Shown here one piece after another: positions 11,190 through 21,471 of a DNA stretch of 64,000 nt (the stretch's first letter is position 1; the number at the start of each line of letters is the position of its first letter). Location of the stretch: positions 293,184 to 357,183 of the forward strand of contig NW_005434586.1 of NCBI RefSeq assembly GCF_000315625.1. The letters are read 5' to 3'. The notes below the pieces were generated by a model. That model made no database searches. It was not told the DNA's origin and worked only from the letters and a program-made list of their open reading frames with translations. The DNA comes from Guillardia theta CCMP2712. Its lineage: Eukaryota > Cryptophyceae > Pyrenomonadales > Geminigeraceae. The position numbers and the translations under genes were made by a program.

Positions 11190-11576
11190 CTAGTCATTCC
11201 CTTCTTGGGTGTACCAATGGAGGAACCCCTTGCTGTCCATGGATGCGAGCATCTCATCTACCCACCGGTCTTCTGCCCTCGTTGAGGCATCGATCACCCC
11301 CCAGGCTAGGTCCATAAGATAGTCCAGGTGGTCGTTGATGATCTGCTCAGCCGTCTCCACCTCCTCTAGGGTTCGTCTCACCTCGTTGCTCCTCGCACCC
11401 ACCCTCAGGGTCCCTACCGCCGGCGCCGTCGGCTCCGTCTCGACCGGAGTCGTTTGCTGGGGTACCACCACCACCCCCTCACTCGTATCGCCCCTCTGGT
11501 TACCGTTGCCGTTGACGGTACCCCTCCTCCTCTTGTTGCCTCCCTTCTTGGATTGCCTGCGACGCTTCTCCGGCAT
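11190..11576 (-). CDS. Small basic/acidic hypothetical protein (about 128 aa)
   Basis: Unrecognised. ATG 11576 gives MPEKRRRQSKKGGNKRRRG, a strong nuclear-localisation-like cluster, then a G/T/P-rich linker, then a helical acidic C-terminus (RRTLEEVETAEQIINDHLDY, LMDLAWGVIDASTRAEDRWV) ending HWYTQEGND. The frame is open further upstream to 11648, but 11576 is the first in-frame ATG I can see. The sequence is single-exon. It lies between stretches rich in TACCCC-like motifs, and both flanks look non-coding, so it may be a gene inside or next to repetitive DNA. Low-copy conservation cannot be judged here. Confidence 0.45.
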   Translation of the reverse strand: MPEKRRRQSKKGGNKRRRGTVNGNGNQRGDTSEGVVVVPQQTTPVETEPTAPAVGTLRVGARSNEVRRTLEEVETAEQIINDHLDYLMDLAWGVIDASTRAEDRWVDEMLASMDSKGFLHWYTQEGND

Positions 11577-11614
11577 CTCGATACCTTTCAAGTGCTTGTT
11601 CGATTCTACTGGGT

Positions 11615-11658
11615 ACCACCGGTCAATACCCGAGAGACCACCGGTCAATACCCGAGAG
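11615..11658. repeat. 22-bp tandem duplication just upstream of the small ORF
   Basis: ACCACCGGTCAATACCCGAG plus two bases is present twice in direct succession. Confidence 0.75.
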
Positions 11659-11859
11659 GCAGCGCAGCCTTTGCGATCAACACCCGCGGATGGGGAAGGG
11701 GGTGGTACAGAAATGAAGTGAGCACCACGAAATCAGCAGAACCACGAGATCAAATCACGAAATCACTGCACTGCGCAGGTACGATGTCGTGGGGTGGTGG
11801 GTTCAAGGGCGATAGAGAACGAGGACGTGGAGGAGTTGGTATGTGGATTGGAGCACGAG

Positions 11860-12480
11860 GTCGTGGGGTCAAGGGTATGTGCAGGGCTAGACTTGAAAAA
11901 ACTAAGGGTTTTAGGGGGGTGGCATGGGAGTGGGCGGAGGTGATGGTTTGGAGCTCCTCTTTTCCTTTTATAGCCCTCGGAGGGGTGGTAACACGTGCAA
12001 AGGCTCAGTTTACTACATATATAATATTTTAAGATTTGCTCCTGTTTGCGAATTCACATCTCTCAGGGGGTGGGGTGGGTACCCCCCACCTCCCGATGGG
12101 GTGTATCAACAGGTCTAAAACACCGGCCCGACGAAACGATGCGTTCGTGTGAAGTTAAAAAAGGGAGTTATAAACTCATGCCACCTTACCCCCTCAGAGT
12201 GTACCCCCTTCTCTCCATCTTCTACCCCTGCAATGAAGAGCTTTCCCATCACCGGTGTCCTTGGAGCGTTTCTGCTGGATGGGTCAAAGGAGGGGGTAGG
12301 GGTACTCCCAAAAAAAAACCAACCTGCACCCCACCCATCGAATTGATAAGATATACAGGGGTGAAATCTGTCTCGACCATCAAGGGGTGGTGACTACCCC
12401 CTGTTTGTGGTGTACAGAGAGGATTGTAAAGGGGGTACAGACTTCTGTTCGACCACCCGTTCACAATGATATTCCTTTAG
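11860..12480. repeat. Block dense in GGGGTA/TACCCC and GGGGTGGGG motifs
   Basis: Both orientations of the motif occur (GGGGTGGGGTGGGTACCCCC near 12066, many GGGGTA further on). An A/T patch with TATATAATATTTTA lies at 12017-12032. No supported gene. The same motif class recurs at 24.0-24.7, 39.2-40.3, 51.8-52.1 and 62.8-63.8 kb. Confidence 0.6.
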
Positions 12481-13267
12481 GGAGTGGGTGACACAGGCGG
12501 CAAACAAGTGTGCGAAGATGGCGCGGCGCCTGTGGAATGGGGATCGGTGAAGGGAGTGCGCGGCAACTTAAAGGCTAGGTAACACTAGGAGATGACGTGA
12601 CAAGACTACTGCCGTTTGATGGTTGTCATGTGATTGAGGAGATTTTCTTGTCTTTGCGTGCGTCATCCATGATATTACAAGTTTGCTATCGGCGGAGACT
12701 AGAGATGCAGAGGATAAATTATCAGAGACACCGGCAAGACTTCGGTCAACGATGACTAGAAGAACTATTCCTAACTACTCTAGTTTGGATTTTTGCCTGC
12801 GTTGTCTGAAATGGGGTGGATGCATCACTTTAGTTCCTTCAACTTCGTCAAACAGCAGTTTGTGTGGATCCGTAGGATGAACGAACGATCGGAGGAAAGT
12901 TAAATGAGTATAGCTGGATTGCAAATTTATTTCATCTTCATGCATGGCTTGATAAAGTAAAATAAACTTCCTAGCACTGCCTTCATCTCTACCGTTCAAT
13001 TATCTTTTTGTACCCCCTTCACAAAGAAATGTCCTAGTACTTCGCTTCGTACCAACTCAGTCCATGCAAAGGTATCGCAATCATTGGAGAGAGATCTGGA
13101 AACTCTAAACATGATGTTGGCTACTATCACAAACCTATCTATTCCTTGCCCTATTGTAAGCAATCCGCAGCAGTTGCATGCAAAATCATCATTTACAAGA
13201 AAACCTTGGTAACTGCATGCGATTTCAACATTCACAAGAAAATCCTGGAAGATTCATGCTTGGTTGA
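12481..13267. other. Stretch without a supported gene upstream of the transposase remnant
   Basis: Open frames of 65-80 codons occur on both strands, but none shows convincing motifs or a clean start. By position it could hold the decayed N-terminal part and terminal repeat of the DDE transposon; I could not identify a terminal inverted repeat. Confidence 0.4.
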
Positions 13268-13823
13268 ATCAGTGCGGACTGCGGCAGCCGCTCTAAGTCA
13301 GTTACTTTCGATTGTCAAATTTTCGCTGGCAAAGAACGCAAACATGCACTCAAATTCCAGGGGGCAATTTTGCCCAATGGCATAGGGTTATGTTGGGGAC
13401 CATGGAGAGGCACCAATCATGACGCAACTATGAAAGTTTCACGAGACAAGAATCGTACAGGATTTGGATCGTGTACATGACGAAACCGGTTTGGTCTATT
13501 CTGCCTTTGCAGATGGTGCGTATCCATGTGGACCCTACATGCAGCGGGTTGAGAAGCCTGAACATGGTGGACAACTTACGCAATTTGAACGCAGGTACAA
13601 CGCACTGATGTCTAGGTTTCGTATTGTAATCGAGAACATGTATGGGGAGATATCCAACTATTTTGCTATACTGAAGCATCCCCAGAACTTGCGATTGGGG
13701 TCGCAACAGGTTGGGAATCTTTCTCCATTGGCAACTTTGTTCTACAACATTCGCGGAATATTTTATGGCAATCAGACCAGTGCATATCTGGAGACAGAAG
13801 AATTACTTCTCAGCATGAGTTGA
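13268..13823 (+). pseudogene. PIF/Harbinger-like DDE transposase remnant, frameshifted
   Basis: Two overlapping plus-strand frames together match the DDE_Tnp_4-type endonuclease fold. Frame 1 (13268-13480) reads SADCGSRSKSVTFDCQIFAG, then KHALKFQGAILPNGIGLCWG and PWRGTNHDATM, the normal series from the first catalytic Asp region through the H-D-x-x-M motif. Frame 2 (from 13434) reads ADGAYPCGPYM (second Asp), FERRYNALMSRFRIVIENMY (catalytic Glu in IEN) and YFAILKHPQNLRLG, and stops at 13823 after YGNQTSAYLETEELLLSMS. Both D positions and the E are still present, but the frames differ, and frame 1 is closed upstream by TGA at 13265 and ends at TGA 13478. The helix-turn-helix N-terminus was not found. 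Either a broken element or an unseen short intron explains this; decay is more likely. Confidence 0.78.
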
Positions 13824-14356
13824 CATCTGCTCCTGTAATACTTGCCAGAAGGCTGGCGGGAAGTTCGATGCCTTTGGATTTGCATTCCATAAATGATTGA
13901 ATGACTTTATGTAGTGATTCTGCTCTTTGAGCCTCAAACTTGATCCTTTTGGTCTCATTGCGCATAGAAGCATCCTGCTGAACCAAAGAATAAAATCTAT
14001 CATCACTTCTCTTGAAATAATCCAGCATTTCAGAATAATCCAGCATATCAGATTGTTCCTCGGCGGCGATGGTAGCTCTGTGTTTATCACACTGCTGGTT
14101 GTACTTTGCCTTCATATCCGCCAATGTCAGATACAATTCGTCCATTCTGGTCAACTCATTCCCTCCATTTTGAGCCAACCTCAAATGATTCTCCGTCCCT
14201 GTTGCGCAAAACACGTCTCTGGTATCCGTCTTGTCCAGGCAACCCTTTGAAACTCAACCGGGTGGCATTACAGGCGGCAGATGCCTGATTACTCACTTGT
14301 GCAACCTGTGGTGCGTGAGATAAAGTGTCCGCCCCCGCACCATCGCCCTCTGCCAT
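13810..14356 (-). CDS. Intact two-exon ORF convergent with the transposase; possible element partner protein
   Basis: ATG 14356 gives MAEGDGAGADTLSHAPQVAQ, then a strong donor GTGAGT starts a 52-nt intron (14296-14245) that joins in phase 0 to GCLDKTDTRDVFCATGTENH and a charged helical region: LADMKAKYNQQCDKHRATIA, MLDYFKRSDDRFYSLVQQDA, and MRNETKRIKFEAQRAESLHK. It stops at 13810 after GADVNSC, overlapping the transposase stop by 14 nt on the opposite strand. Harbinger elements usually encode a transposase and a second, Myb/SANT-like protein; the arrangement fits, but I see no clear Myb tryptophan pattern, so this role is inference. The intact splice and long open frame suggest it is still expressed, unlike the transposase. 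Confidence 0.6.
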
Positions 14357-14399
14357 GATGGTGCGCGGGAAAATTTTAAAATTCGAATTTTCGCTCACC

Positions 14400-14600
14400 G
14401 GGCGCCGTCGGAATTCAGAGGCATGGAACTTCCGAATGCTCAGCGGCCGGCCCGCGGCCCCCGAGCCTCGGACTCCGCCACTCAGTGCGGGCCGCCGCCG
14501 GGTCGATGCGGCCGCGGGCCCGGCCTCCGAGTCTCGGACTGAGCAGCGAGTCCGACTAGAGTCAAGTTCATGCGTGACCTTTACTCAAAGTTAAATTAAA
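14400..14600. other. GC-rich palindromic block edged by TTTACTCAAAGTTAA
   Basis: The block has repeated GCGGCC, GGCCGGCCCGCGGCC, GAGTC/GACTC and GCCGCCGCC. It ends directly at GACCTTTACTCAAAGTTAA (14576-14594). It lies in the divergent spacer between the minus ORF at 14356 and the plus start at 15026. No gene. Confidence 0.7.
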
Positions 14601-15025
14601 AATCAGTACGAGGACAATAATGAGAGTCGAGGAGGCTTGACCCTGACACTGTCGCACAGGCCAACCGGCGAGAAGAGAAAGACAGCGAGAACCAAACCTA
14701 ATCCTGTGTCCGTACGGTACTGGTACAGTAGGCCCGCCTAGCCGAAGACGTCCCAACGGCTCCACCTGCCCTCTTCCGAGTTCCTGATCTGGTCATGGCG
14801 CTCCCTTGGCTTGCTGCCAACTCGCGTCCTCCGAGCCTCTGCTAGCATCTCACAGTCTCCCTTGAACCCTAGCCCGGGCTGCATGCTCACTGGCATGCGT
14901 GGTTGATGTGTGCGTGCTGCCAGCCGTTGCCAGTTGACTGGAGGACCTCAGGGACACAGAGCTTCATCGGTTTCATTGATCTGCGTGAAAACCTGACAGA
15001 GGGCTAGCGGGACTCAGCAGGGGAC

Positions 15026-16600
15026 ATGGAGCTGCAGGAAGAGAGCTTCGAGAGCTTCGAGTCGCTGCATGCCTTCTCGTGAGTCGCAGCGTCCCTGACG
15101 TCAGGAGCTGATCTTTGATCTCCCAGCTTCGATCAGAAACTCGACAAGCTGCAAGGAGTGTCGGCCAGCGTCTCGCGAACCCTCCAACATGATCTCGGGG
15201 TACAGCGGCAGAGTATGATGAGGAAGTGGGGGAGAGGTGATAGTGCTGTAGGTTCAGGATACGGTAGGATCTCTGTTCTCATTCCTTTGCATCCACGACG
15301 ATTATCTCGATCGAATCTTGGAGAAGCATGTAGCTCTTCTTGAGAGCGTGCGACGTGATTGACCTTGTGTGCTGAAGATTCCAGTGCCAAAAAGGACGCA
15401 CTTTGTTCAGGATCTAACGGAGAAACTAAGTGAATCGTCTCTTGCTCTGTGCCCGCCACTCCTCACCACCGAGTTTGCATGGAACCACAGCCAGCGCAAG
15501 AGCAGAGATGTACGTCGAAGAGTTTCTGCCGAGTCAACATGCCGACAAGCCTCGTACTGCTGGTAGCGTCATGACAGACAGATGTCGCTCATGCGGTGTA
15601 ATGGTTTGTTTCAGCCGCTCGGAAGACGAGGAAGGGGTTCGTGAGCAAGCTCCGCAGCAAGACGAAGAGCAACGGCGAGGTAACCTTACTCGTCCTCCTC
15701 ACTGGGGCTGACCTCTTCCCTCGCAGCAGAGGATCGGGGAGCGACGAGGAGCTATGTACCTCGAGAACGATCGGAAGCTTCACCTGCTGTGGCGGGTGCT
15801 GCCGACTACCATAAGAGCAGCAGGCAACGTTCTCTGCCGTGCCTGTCGCCTCCTGTGACGGAGGGCGGGCAGGGATCACCGTTGGAAAGTTCAGTAGCGA
15901 GGAGAAGAGAAGAGCAGCTTTCTGCGCAGAGGATGATGGGAGCCTTCAGGGAGGGTTTCTATGCGCAGTGAGAGGCTCAAAGGTGTTTGTTGCAAGTGAT
16001 GATGCTGCCCGTGACACGTTCTATCAGTACAAACTTCATGCTGAGGTCGCTACGGGAACTGAAGCTTCTCAAGACCTCGTAGCTCTGCTGAACAAGGTGG
16101 TCGAACGAGTGTTGTTGACATGGAGGAGAGGGAGGAGGGAGGGAAGAACGAGAGAGGAGAGGAAAGCAGGATATGGGCAGGAGGAGAAAGGAGGGGAAGG
16201 AAGAGACGGCAAGAGGGCTGGGGATCGAGGAGGAACGAGGAAGAAGATCTGACTTGATCCCAGTACCAAGGGAGTGTGAACAAGTACCCGGACAGACGAG
16301 CTTTCTTCAAGGCGCTGGTGGGGCTGGTGGTGGATGGTGATTGTCTGATGCAACAAATGAAGGCGGAATCTTCGATTGGAGCTTGCGAGATCCGCAAGAA
16401 GCTCGACGAAGAGAAACGAACTTTCATCATGCTCGCTGACATACATGTACTAAACCTGACATTCTTCTTCCTCTTATCCTCCTCCTCCTCCTCCTCTTCC
16501 CGCTCGCCTACACCCTTCTTTCTTGCTGATTCCTTTTCTCCTGTATACCTCATTGCTCTTGCCTGAGTTTGATGCCCTCAAGGCGGCGCTGCAAAAGATG
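15026..16600 (+). CDS. Hypothetical multi-exon helical protein, structure only partly resolved
   Basis: I do not recognise it. ATG 15026 gives MELQEESFESFESLHAFS, then donor GTGAGTCG; the next exon (after CTCCCAG at about 15124) reads DQKLDKLQGVSASVSRTLQH and QRQSMMRKWGR. Further candidate exons: LKIPVPKRTHFVQDLTEKLS (about 15373), RKTRKGFVSKLRSKTKSNGE (about 15620-15680), RREEQLSAQRMMGAFREGFY (about 15905-15965), SDDAARDTFYQYKLHAEVAT (about 15997-16060) and VNKYPDRRAFFKALVGLVVD (about 16264-16440) with QQMKAESSIGACEIRKKLDE. Joining them needs several unproven introns. Mostly helical, charged content would suit a membrane-curvature or cytoskeletal adaptor, but that is a guess. The end is not determined; 16600 is a limit. 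Confidence 0.42.
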
Positions 16601-16969
16601 TGAAGGCCCTTCACTTGGTCGACCAGGCGGCGAACTGCGATGCTTGTCATGCCTGCAGCATGGCGCGCTGCCCGTCACCTTGCTCTCCTTGTGCTGGGTC
16701 TTGGCCTGTCTCAGCTGCTGTCGCGCTAGAGCAATGCAGGAGCGAACGCCCGTCGGCTGTCGGAGAGTCAGGAGAGAGCAAGAGGCCAAGCTTCACCTGA
16801 GAGGCGGCGAGATTGTTGCGAGGTCTGGAATGAAGAGGAGGAAGAGAAGGACTGGTGGGGCTGTGCTGCGTGAGCTGAGTGGCGACCATGGCATGCTCAC
16901 CTGGACACTTGCTGGGATCTGCCCTCCTGCTCCTCCTGCTCCTCCTGCTCGTGCTGTCAAGTGAGGTTG

Positions 16970-17260
16970 ATCGCAGTGGTGAGGGTTCGAGGACCTTGTC
17001 AGGATACAGGAAAGAAGTCTTGAGGTCGTCGAGGTAGATGCGGATGAAGAAGTCGACGTCGCTGGCCGTCATGTTCCCTTGCGTCTTGTGGGGGTCGCGG
17101 ACGTGCAGCAACTTGCGGTCAAGGAGAGCTGCGGGGGTGAGATATTCCTGACATTCGTCAGCGACTTCAGTCCGGCGACCTCAGGGGAGTTGCACATGGA
17201 AAGGATCTCTTGCGGGATCTGAACAGAGTTTGAGAAAGAAGAGGTCATGCCTGCCGCAGA
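16970..17260 (-). CDS. Possible minus-strand gene fragment, two exons
   Basis: A minus frame starts MTSSFSNSVQIPQEILSMCN near 17251. A canonical 51-nt intron (donor after CCTGAG, acceptor CCCCGCAG) leads to LLDRKLLHVRDPHKTQGNMT and ASDVDFFIRIYLDDLKTSFL. The aromatic-rich second segment looks coding. Upstream (to about 17508) and downstream (to about 16650) the same strand stays open but is less convincing. On the opposite strand MPGVEEKVDNLLDDSDGILE at 17401-17460 also looks coding, so this interval may hold two overlapping or adjacent genes. Low confidence. Confidence 0.3.
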
Positions 17261-17603
17261 GGTACGTCTGCATGTCCGATCAGAGACAGCAAGGCAGAAG
17301 TGCGTGCTAAAACTCGTACGCCGGTCTCTAAGCTTGGAAGCCAAACGACGAAGACGTCAGGGAATAATTTGTCCGACGATTTCAGGATCTCGAGTACAAT
17401 CATGCCGGGTGTGGAAGAAAAGGTTGACAACCTTCTTGACGACTCCGACGGAATCCTTGAAGGCTGATTTCGATGGCGTATGTATCTTAGCAGCGAAATC
17501 TGAAGCATTTTTGTCTCAACCTCTCGTCAAGGAGCGTCCAGTGCTGCCCTACCTGTCTCTTGGCTTGGATCCAGCATCTCAACCCTGTGACCCACCTGCG
17601 TAA

Positions 17604-17642
17604 TGAATCAGAATCAGAATCAGAATCAGAATCAGAATCAGA
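17604..17642 (+). repeat. AATCAG hexanucleotide microsatellite
   Basis: Six consecutive GAATCA units give SESESE on one strand and DSDSDS on the other; neither frame belongs to a supported gene. Confidence 0.85.
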
Positions 17643-17800
17643 AAACTTCACCACCATCACCAGCACCACTACCACCACCTACCTCCAACTCCTCCTCCTC
17701 CTCCTCCTCAGCACCTGGGGGAAGCAATCACGGCCAAGGATCAGCGTCCTTGGCTTGGGGCTGATGGTAACGTAAGAGGGCACGAGAGCGGGGAAGGGCT

Positions 17801-17880
17801 TCACGTCGAATCTAGTTCGAGCTCGTAGACAGGGCGGGGGAGGTGGGAGCTGTGTCCGCGCTTGCGGGAACCTGGAAAAC
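17801..17880 (-). pseudogene. Fragment related to the RWP-RK gene at 19.5 kb
   Basis: The minus strand reads SRKRGHSSHLPRPVYELELD then a stop. The gene at 19493 has PRKKGHSSHLPRPVSLDMDS at the position just before its RWP-RK domain. The 11-residue core (GHSSHLPRPV plus a basic residue before it) is shared, and the DNA matches closely (GGACACAGCTCCCACCTCCC). No RWP-RK helix follows, so this is a truncated copy or an unspliced exon of a third gene. Confidence 0.5.
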
Positions 17881-18089
17881 TCGTCACAAATGCTGGCGTC
17901 GATTCTCTCCCTCTCTCACCTGTCCCATCGCACAGAAGCAAGCTTCCCGTATGGGCTGCTACCCAACTTGTTTTTGAAAACACGTGGTTTCGATGGGGGG
18001 CAGAGCTTTTCTCCCGTTGAAACCATGCATTCACCATCTATGTCTAGTCGCACCTTTTTAACTCCTCCTTGATACACCTTGATACCAGT

Positions 18090-19245
18090 CGGACCGTGGC
18101 AAGACTGTCGGAGGTGCCGCTGTGCCGTGTCGAGGTCGTGGGCCGTCGCACCGCACTGCACGCGCCGGCGGCCCGGCGGGCAGGCCGGGCGCCGCCGAGC
18201 CGGAGCCCGGCGGAGTCGAGTCCGATCGCCGGGCGGCCCGGCCCGGGACCCGGGACCGGGCCCCGACGGTGACCGCCGGGGTCACCGGCTGAGTGACCGT
18301 CACTCAGCCGTGACACCGTGACAGTCACTGTCACCCGCTCACACCCGGGCCGGGCCACTGATACGATGCCGGACTCCGGGAGGCTCTGACTCAGTGAGAA
18401 GAGAACGAAGTTGACTTGAAGGACTCCGTGCGCCGCGCTGCGACCGGGTATGACTCAGTTGTACCGTACGGTCGGCCGCGGGCCCGGGCCGGGGCGGTAG
18501 GGCCTGCCAGGCTCAGGATGGTACCACCGTGACCGTGACTCGGCGGCGGCACTGGCTGCGGCCATAATGCATTGCCAGGCCGCCGGGCCCCCGGCGCCGC
18601 GCGGGCCGCCGCTGAGAGCCACGTGACCGTCGACGGTCACGGGGTGCTGTGCTGCCATTAGCCTGTGACGCCGCATCCCGAGTCCCGGCTTACCGTAGTA
18701 CCTTACTAGTTACCGGGCCCCGGCGGCCCCGGCGGCCCGGCCCGCGGGCCGGGGGACTCCCGGACTCGGGGGCGTGGACCGTACTCAGTCAACGGGGGCC
18801 TGGCGGCTGCTGGCAGGCAGTGGCTAACCGTGAATTGAACCGCCGCGGCCGGCGCGGCCGCCGCCAGTCACTGACACCGGCCCGGGCCACAGCCGCTTTC
18901 ACAGTGACGGTTCAAACCGTGAACGGTTGCCGCCTGGGGCCGGGCCGCCCCGCCCCGGCCGGGCATCCGATGATCCGGCGACTCGACCGTGCTGCGGTAC
19001 GGTAGGAGCCTCGGAGGCTAAATCTCGGCGAGTCGGCCCGGCCCGATCAGTACCCGGTACGGTCATGTGATTGGACGCGGCCGCCGGCCCGGCCGCCCGG
19101 CCCGGCCGGCCCCGGGCCGAACTTGAATCGGAGGTCATTGCCAGAAGTTGAGAGTCGGCCATGATGACGGCGCCGGGCGGTGCCGTGCGTCACTGCCGGC
19201 CCAACTCGCCTGCGGCGGTTTTGGCCTTTTAAACAAATTGTACCG
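18090..19245. other. Large GC-rich block with CCGGGCCCGG palindromes and TGACTCAG/GTCAC motifs
   Basis: About 1.1 kb of very GC-rich DNA between 17.9 and 19.25 kb. Repeated elements: CCCGGGACCCGGGACCGGGC, GTGACCGTCACTCAGCCGTG, CTGACTCAGTGAG, ACCGTACGGT, GGCCGGCCCC. Open frames here are compositional artefacts. It forms the 5' spacer of the RWP-RK gene at 19493. Confidence 0.7.
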
Positions 19246-19492
19246 GAGCGATGAGATATGAAATTTCGAAAAAGAGTCGATTTTCGAAAAGACATCTCTT
19301 CATCAGACTCCTGGCCAGATTGACTGGAAGCTGACTGGCCGTTTTTGCGTGCTACGTGCACAGCCAAGTACAGACCCCTCACTACCCCCATCTCCACCCT
19401 ACTTTGTCTTCCTTTGCTACCAACTCCATCGTCGTCAACCATCAAAGAGCACGATTTCCAAAGCTTCTCCATCACTTGTTGTTGTGATATCC

Positions 19493-20032
19493 ATGTGCAG
19501 CTCTTATTGCGCACCTGATCAAACACCAAGGGCTCCTGAAAGTTCCAGCAGCGACATCAACATGCAGGACTTGAACTCAAAGATAGCTACTAGCGAGAGG
19601 TCCGTTGTCCTTCCACGAAAAAAAGGACACAGCTCCCACCTCCCCCGTCCTGTCTCCCTCGATATGGACTCCCTCTCCCGCCTCATGGACCTCCGCCAGA
19701 GCGACGCCGCCGACATCCTCGGCATCTCCCTCACGGCCCTCAAGTGCGCATGCCGCCGCATCGGTCTCAAGCGATGGCCGCGCAGCAAGCAGACCCGCAG
19801 CGACTACAGCGTGGACGCGCTGACCAAACTGCAAGCTCAAAGCCCAACCAACCTCTCCGTCCCAAGCCATTCTCACAGCCGCTGGATCTGCGAGGAGGAG
19901 CAATGTGGGGTCAGTCCGAGCAGCAACAAGCTCGAGGGTGTGGAGGAGAGGTTTACGGGGTATCAGGATGAGCTTTTCGACGAGGCGATCGAGCACGTGC
20001 AGGGGAGATATACATATTGCGGCATTCTTTGA
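19493..20032 (+). CDS. RWP-RK domain transcription factor (about 179 aa)
   Basis: RWP-RK proteins are DNA-binding regulators, known in plants and algae for nitrogen response and gamete or cell-fate control. The domain is seen as SLSRLMDLRQSDAADILGIS followed by LTALKCACRRIGLKRWPRSK; the signature here is RWPRSK rather than the usual RWPYRK. Before it sits GHSSHLPRPV, preceded by KK. The C-terminus is variable and acidic (GVEERFTGYQDELFDEAIEH). It is a single exon; the first in-frame ATG is 19493, the frame being open further up without an ATG. It is short, with no PB1 or NIN-type region, so it is closer to the small RKD-like class. Two TTTCGAAA sites lie at about 19263-19287 in its 5' flank. 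The nuclear location is inferred from family. Confidence 0.85.
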   Translation: MCSSYCAPDQTPRAPESSSSDINMQDLNSKIATSERSVVLPRKKGHSSHLPRPVSLDMDSLSRLMDLRQSDAADILGISLTALKCACRRIGLKRWPRSKQTRSDYSVDALTKLQAQSPTNLSVPSHSHSRWICEEEQCGVSPSSNKLEGVEERFTGYQDELFDEAIEHVQGRYTYCGIL

Positions 20033-20497
20033 TTGATAGTTGGTTTATTTTTCTTTCATCTGTGGTATTTTCCCCTCTTGTGTTTTTCATCTATTAATTT
20101 TGTGCAAGCATGCATAGCAGTGTTTTGAGTACATTGCAATCTGCGATCCTGAGCATTATACAATCATGATGCCCTTGAGGGTACTCCCTTCTTTTCTAAC
20201 TTCACACGTCATCTTGTCTGTTCATATCTCGACCTTGTTGATTTATCCGTGGTTTTCATTCCTTGTTCTTGATAAACTTGCGCTTTATTTACAATGGATT
20301 TTCATTTATGACAATGATTGGTAGTTCTCCACTCACTCGTCGATCTGTACATTGCGCACAGCAGAAACAATAATTCTATTTACAAACCCAACCTGCCTTC
20401 TGTTGGTGATCTGAACTTGAGTTCGTTGTGTAGAAGATTTCTGCCAACAACAGGGCAGGTCCAAACTTAGTTTCAATGAGGCAAAGAACAGTTGCGA
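20033..20497. other. A/T-rich convergent 3' spacer
   Basis: This sits between the stops of the RWP-RK and EF-hand genes. It is T-rich, with no supported ORF or repeat; probably two facing 3' UTRs. Confidence 0.55.
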
Positions 20498-21377
20498 TTA
20501 CATAAATCCTTCCCCGAATGATTTTGCGAATTTCTCTACAACCAGTTTTGGCACAAGTTCATCCAGTCTTTCGTCTTCCAGTGACATAATTCCGAGCTCT
20601 TCTCCTACAGTCAGTCTGCGTCACAGCGTTGAGACTCTGATAGTGACAGTGACCTGATCGTTGCAACAGATCAAAGAAACTTTGCATGTCATACCCATAA
20701 ACATTGTCAACGTGGAGAACCTAGAGCTTGTTATGGCCCAGGAGCAACACGTCATCATCTACCTCGTGCATAAGATGTGCAGTGTCTCTTCCCACAAATG
20801 CGACATTCGGATACTCTGGGAGAAAGCACTCCTCGTAGCCCTCAGTGAACAGCGCTTGGAACCACCGCACGAACAGTTCCATCCCTTCCGACAGGACCGT
20901 ATCCAACATCCGCAGCGTGCAGAATCCTTGCAGCTGCAAACAGACATCTTCACTTTGGAGTGCATCTCCATTATGATACTTTACCTGCATAGGATAGTCG
21001 TGCTGACGGAATTCCTCGCGCTTTCGCGAACACAAGGCCGCAAACTCGTAGAGCTCTGAGAGGGTAACCCTGCCATTGCGATCGCTATCCAGAACAAACA
21101 CAGTCCCGATATGTTGCATGTCAATGGGAAGATCCTCGATGGACTGGATGTTCCGCAGCTCTGCCAGCACAAGATAGTTCCTGCCCTGCCATCACCAGCC
21201 AGGTTCACACTTCACACGACAAGGGCAAGGAGGAAGGAGGAGGAGCTCGAGCAGGAGGGTGTGCATGTTCTACAAGCTCAACATAGCAGGCAATAGCACC
21301 TGCTGTTTCAGTCGCTCGAACTCTCGTCCTATGTGGCTGCGAACATTGGCGCTCAGCACTGAGCCCCCCGCGCCCAT
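20498..21377 (-). CDS. EF-hand protein with predicted N-myristoylation, four exons
   Basis: ATG 21377 gives MGAGGSVLSANVRSHIGREF and ERLKQQVLLPAMLSL, a classic MGxxxS myristoylation start. After an intron of about 85 nt, QGRNYLVLAELRN leads to one clear EF-hand: FVLDSDRNGRVTLSELYEF (loop positions D-S-D-R-N-G-R-V-T-L-S-E). It continues LDTVLSEGMELFVRWFQALF and PEYPNVAFVGRDTAHLMHE. Two further introns join in phase: 42 nt (GTAGATGATG to CTCTAG) to VLHVDNVYGYDMQSFFDLLQ, and 49 nt to EELGIMSLEDERLDELVPKL, ending SFGEGFM at 20498. It is probably a calcium sensor attached to membrane; the target is unknown. Confidence 0.75.
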
Positions 21378-21471
21378 TTCGCCCGGTCAAGAACTCATCC
21401 CCCTCATGCTGAGGCGAGGCGTGAACCGGTGAAGATGGAAGAGCCGAGTATGGTTGGCCGCTACTCCTGCC

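Noticed and set aside
12775-13235. Minus-strand frames near the transposase that at first resembled a DDE fragment
   Set aside because: The better match is on the plus strand; the minus likeness rested on a few residues only.
18044-19162. Several 60-120 codon frames in the GC block
   Set aside because: G/R/A/P content follows base composition; frames open on both strands at once.
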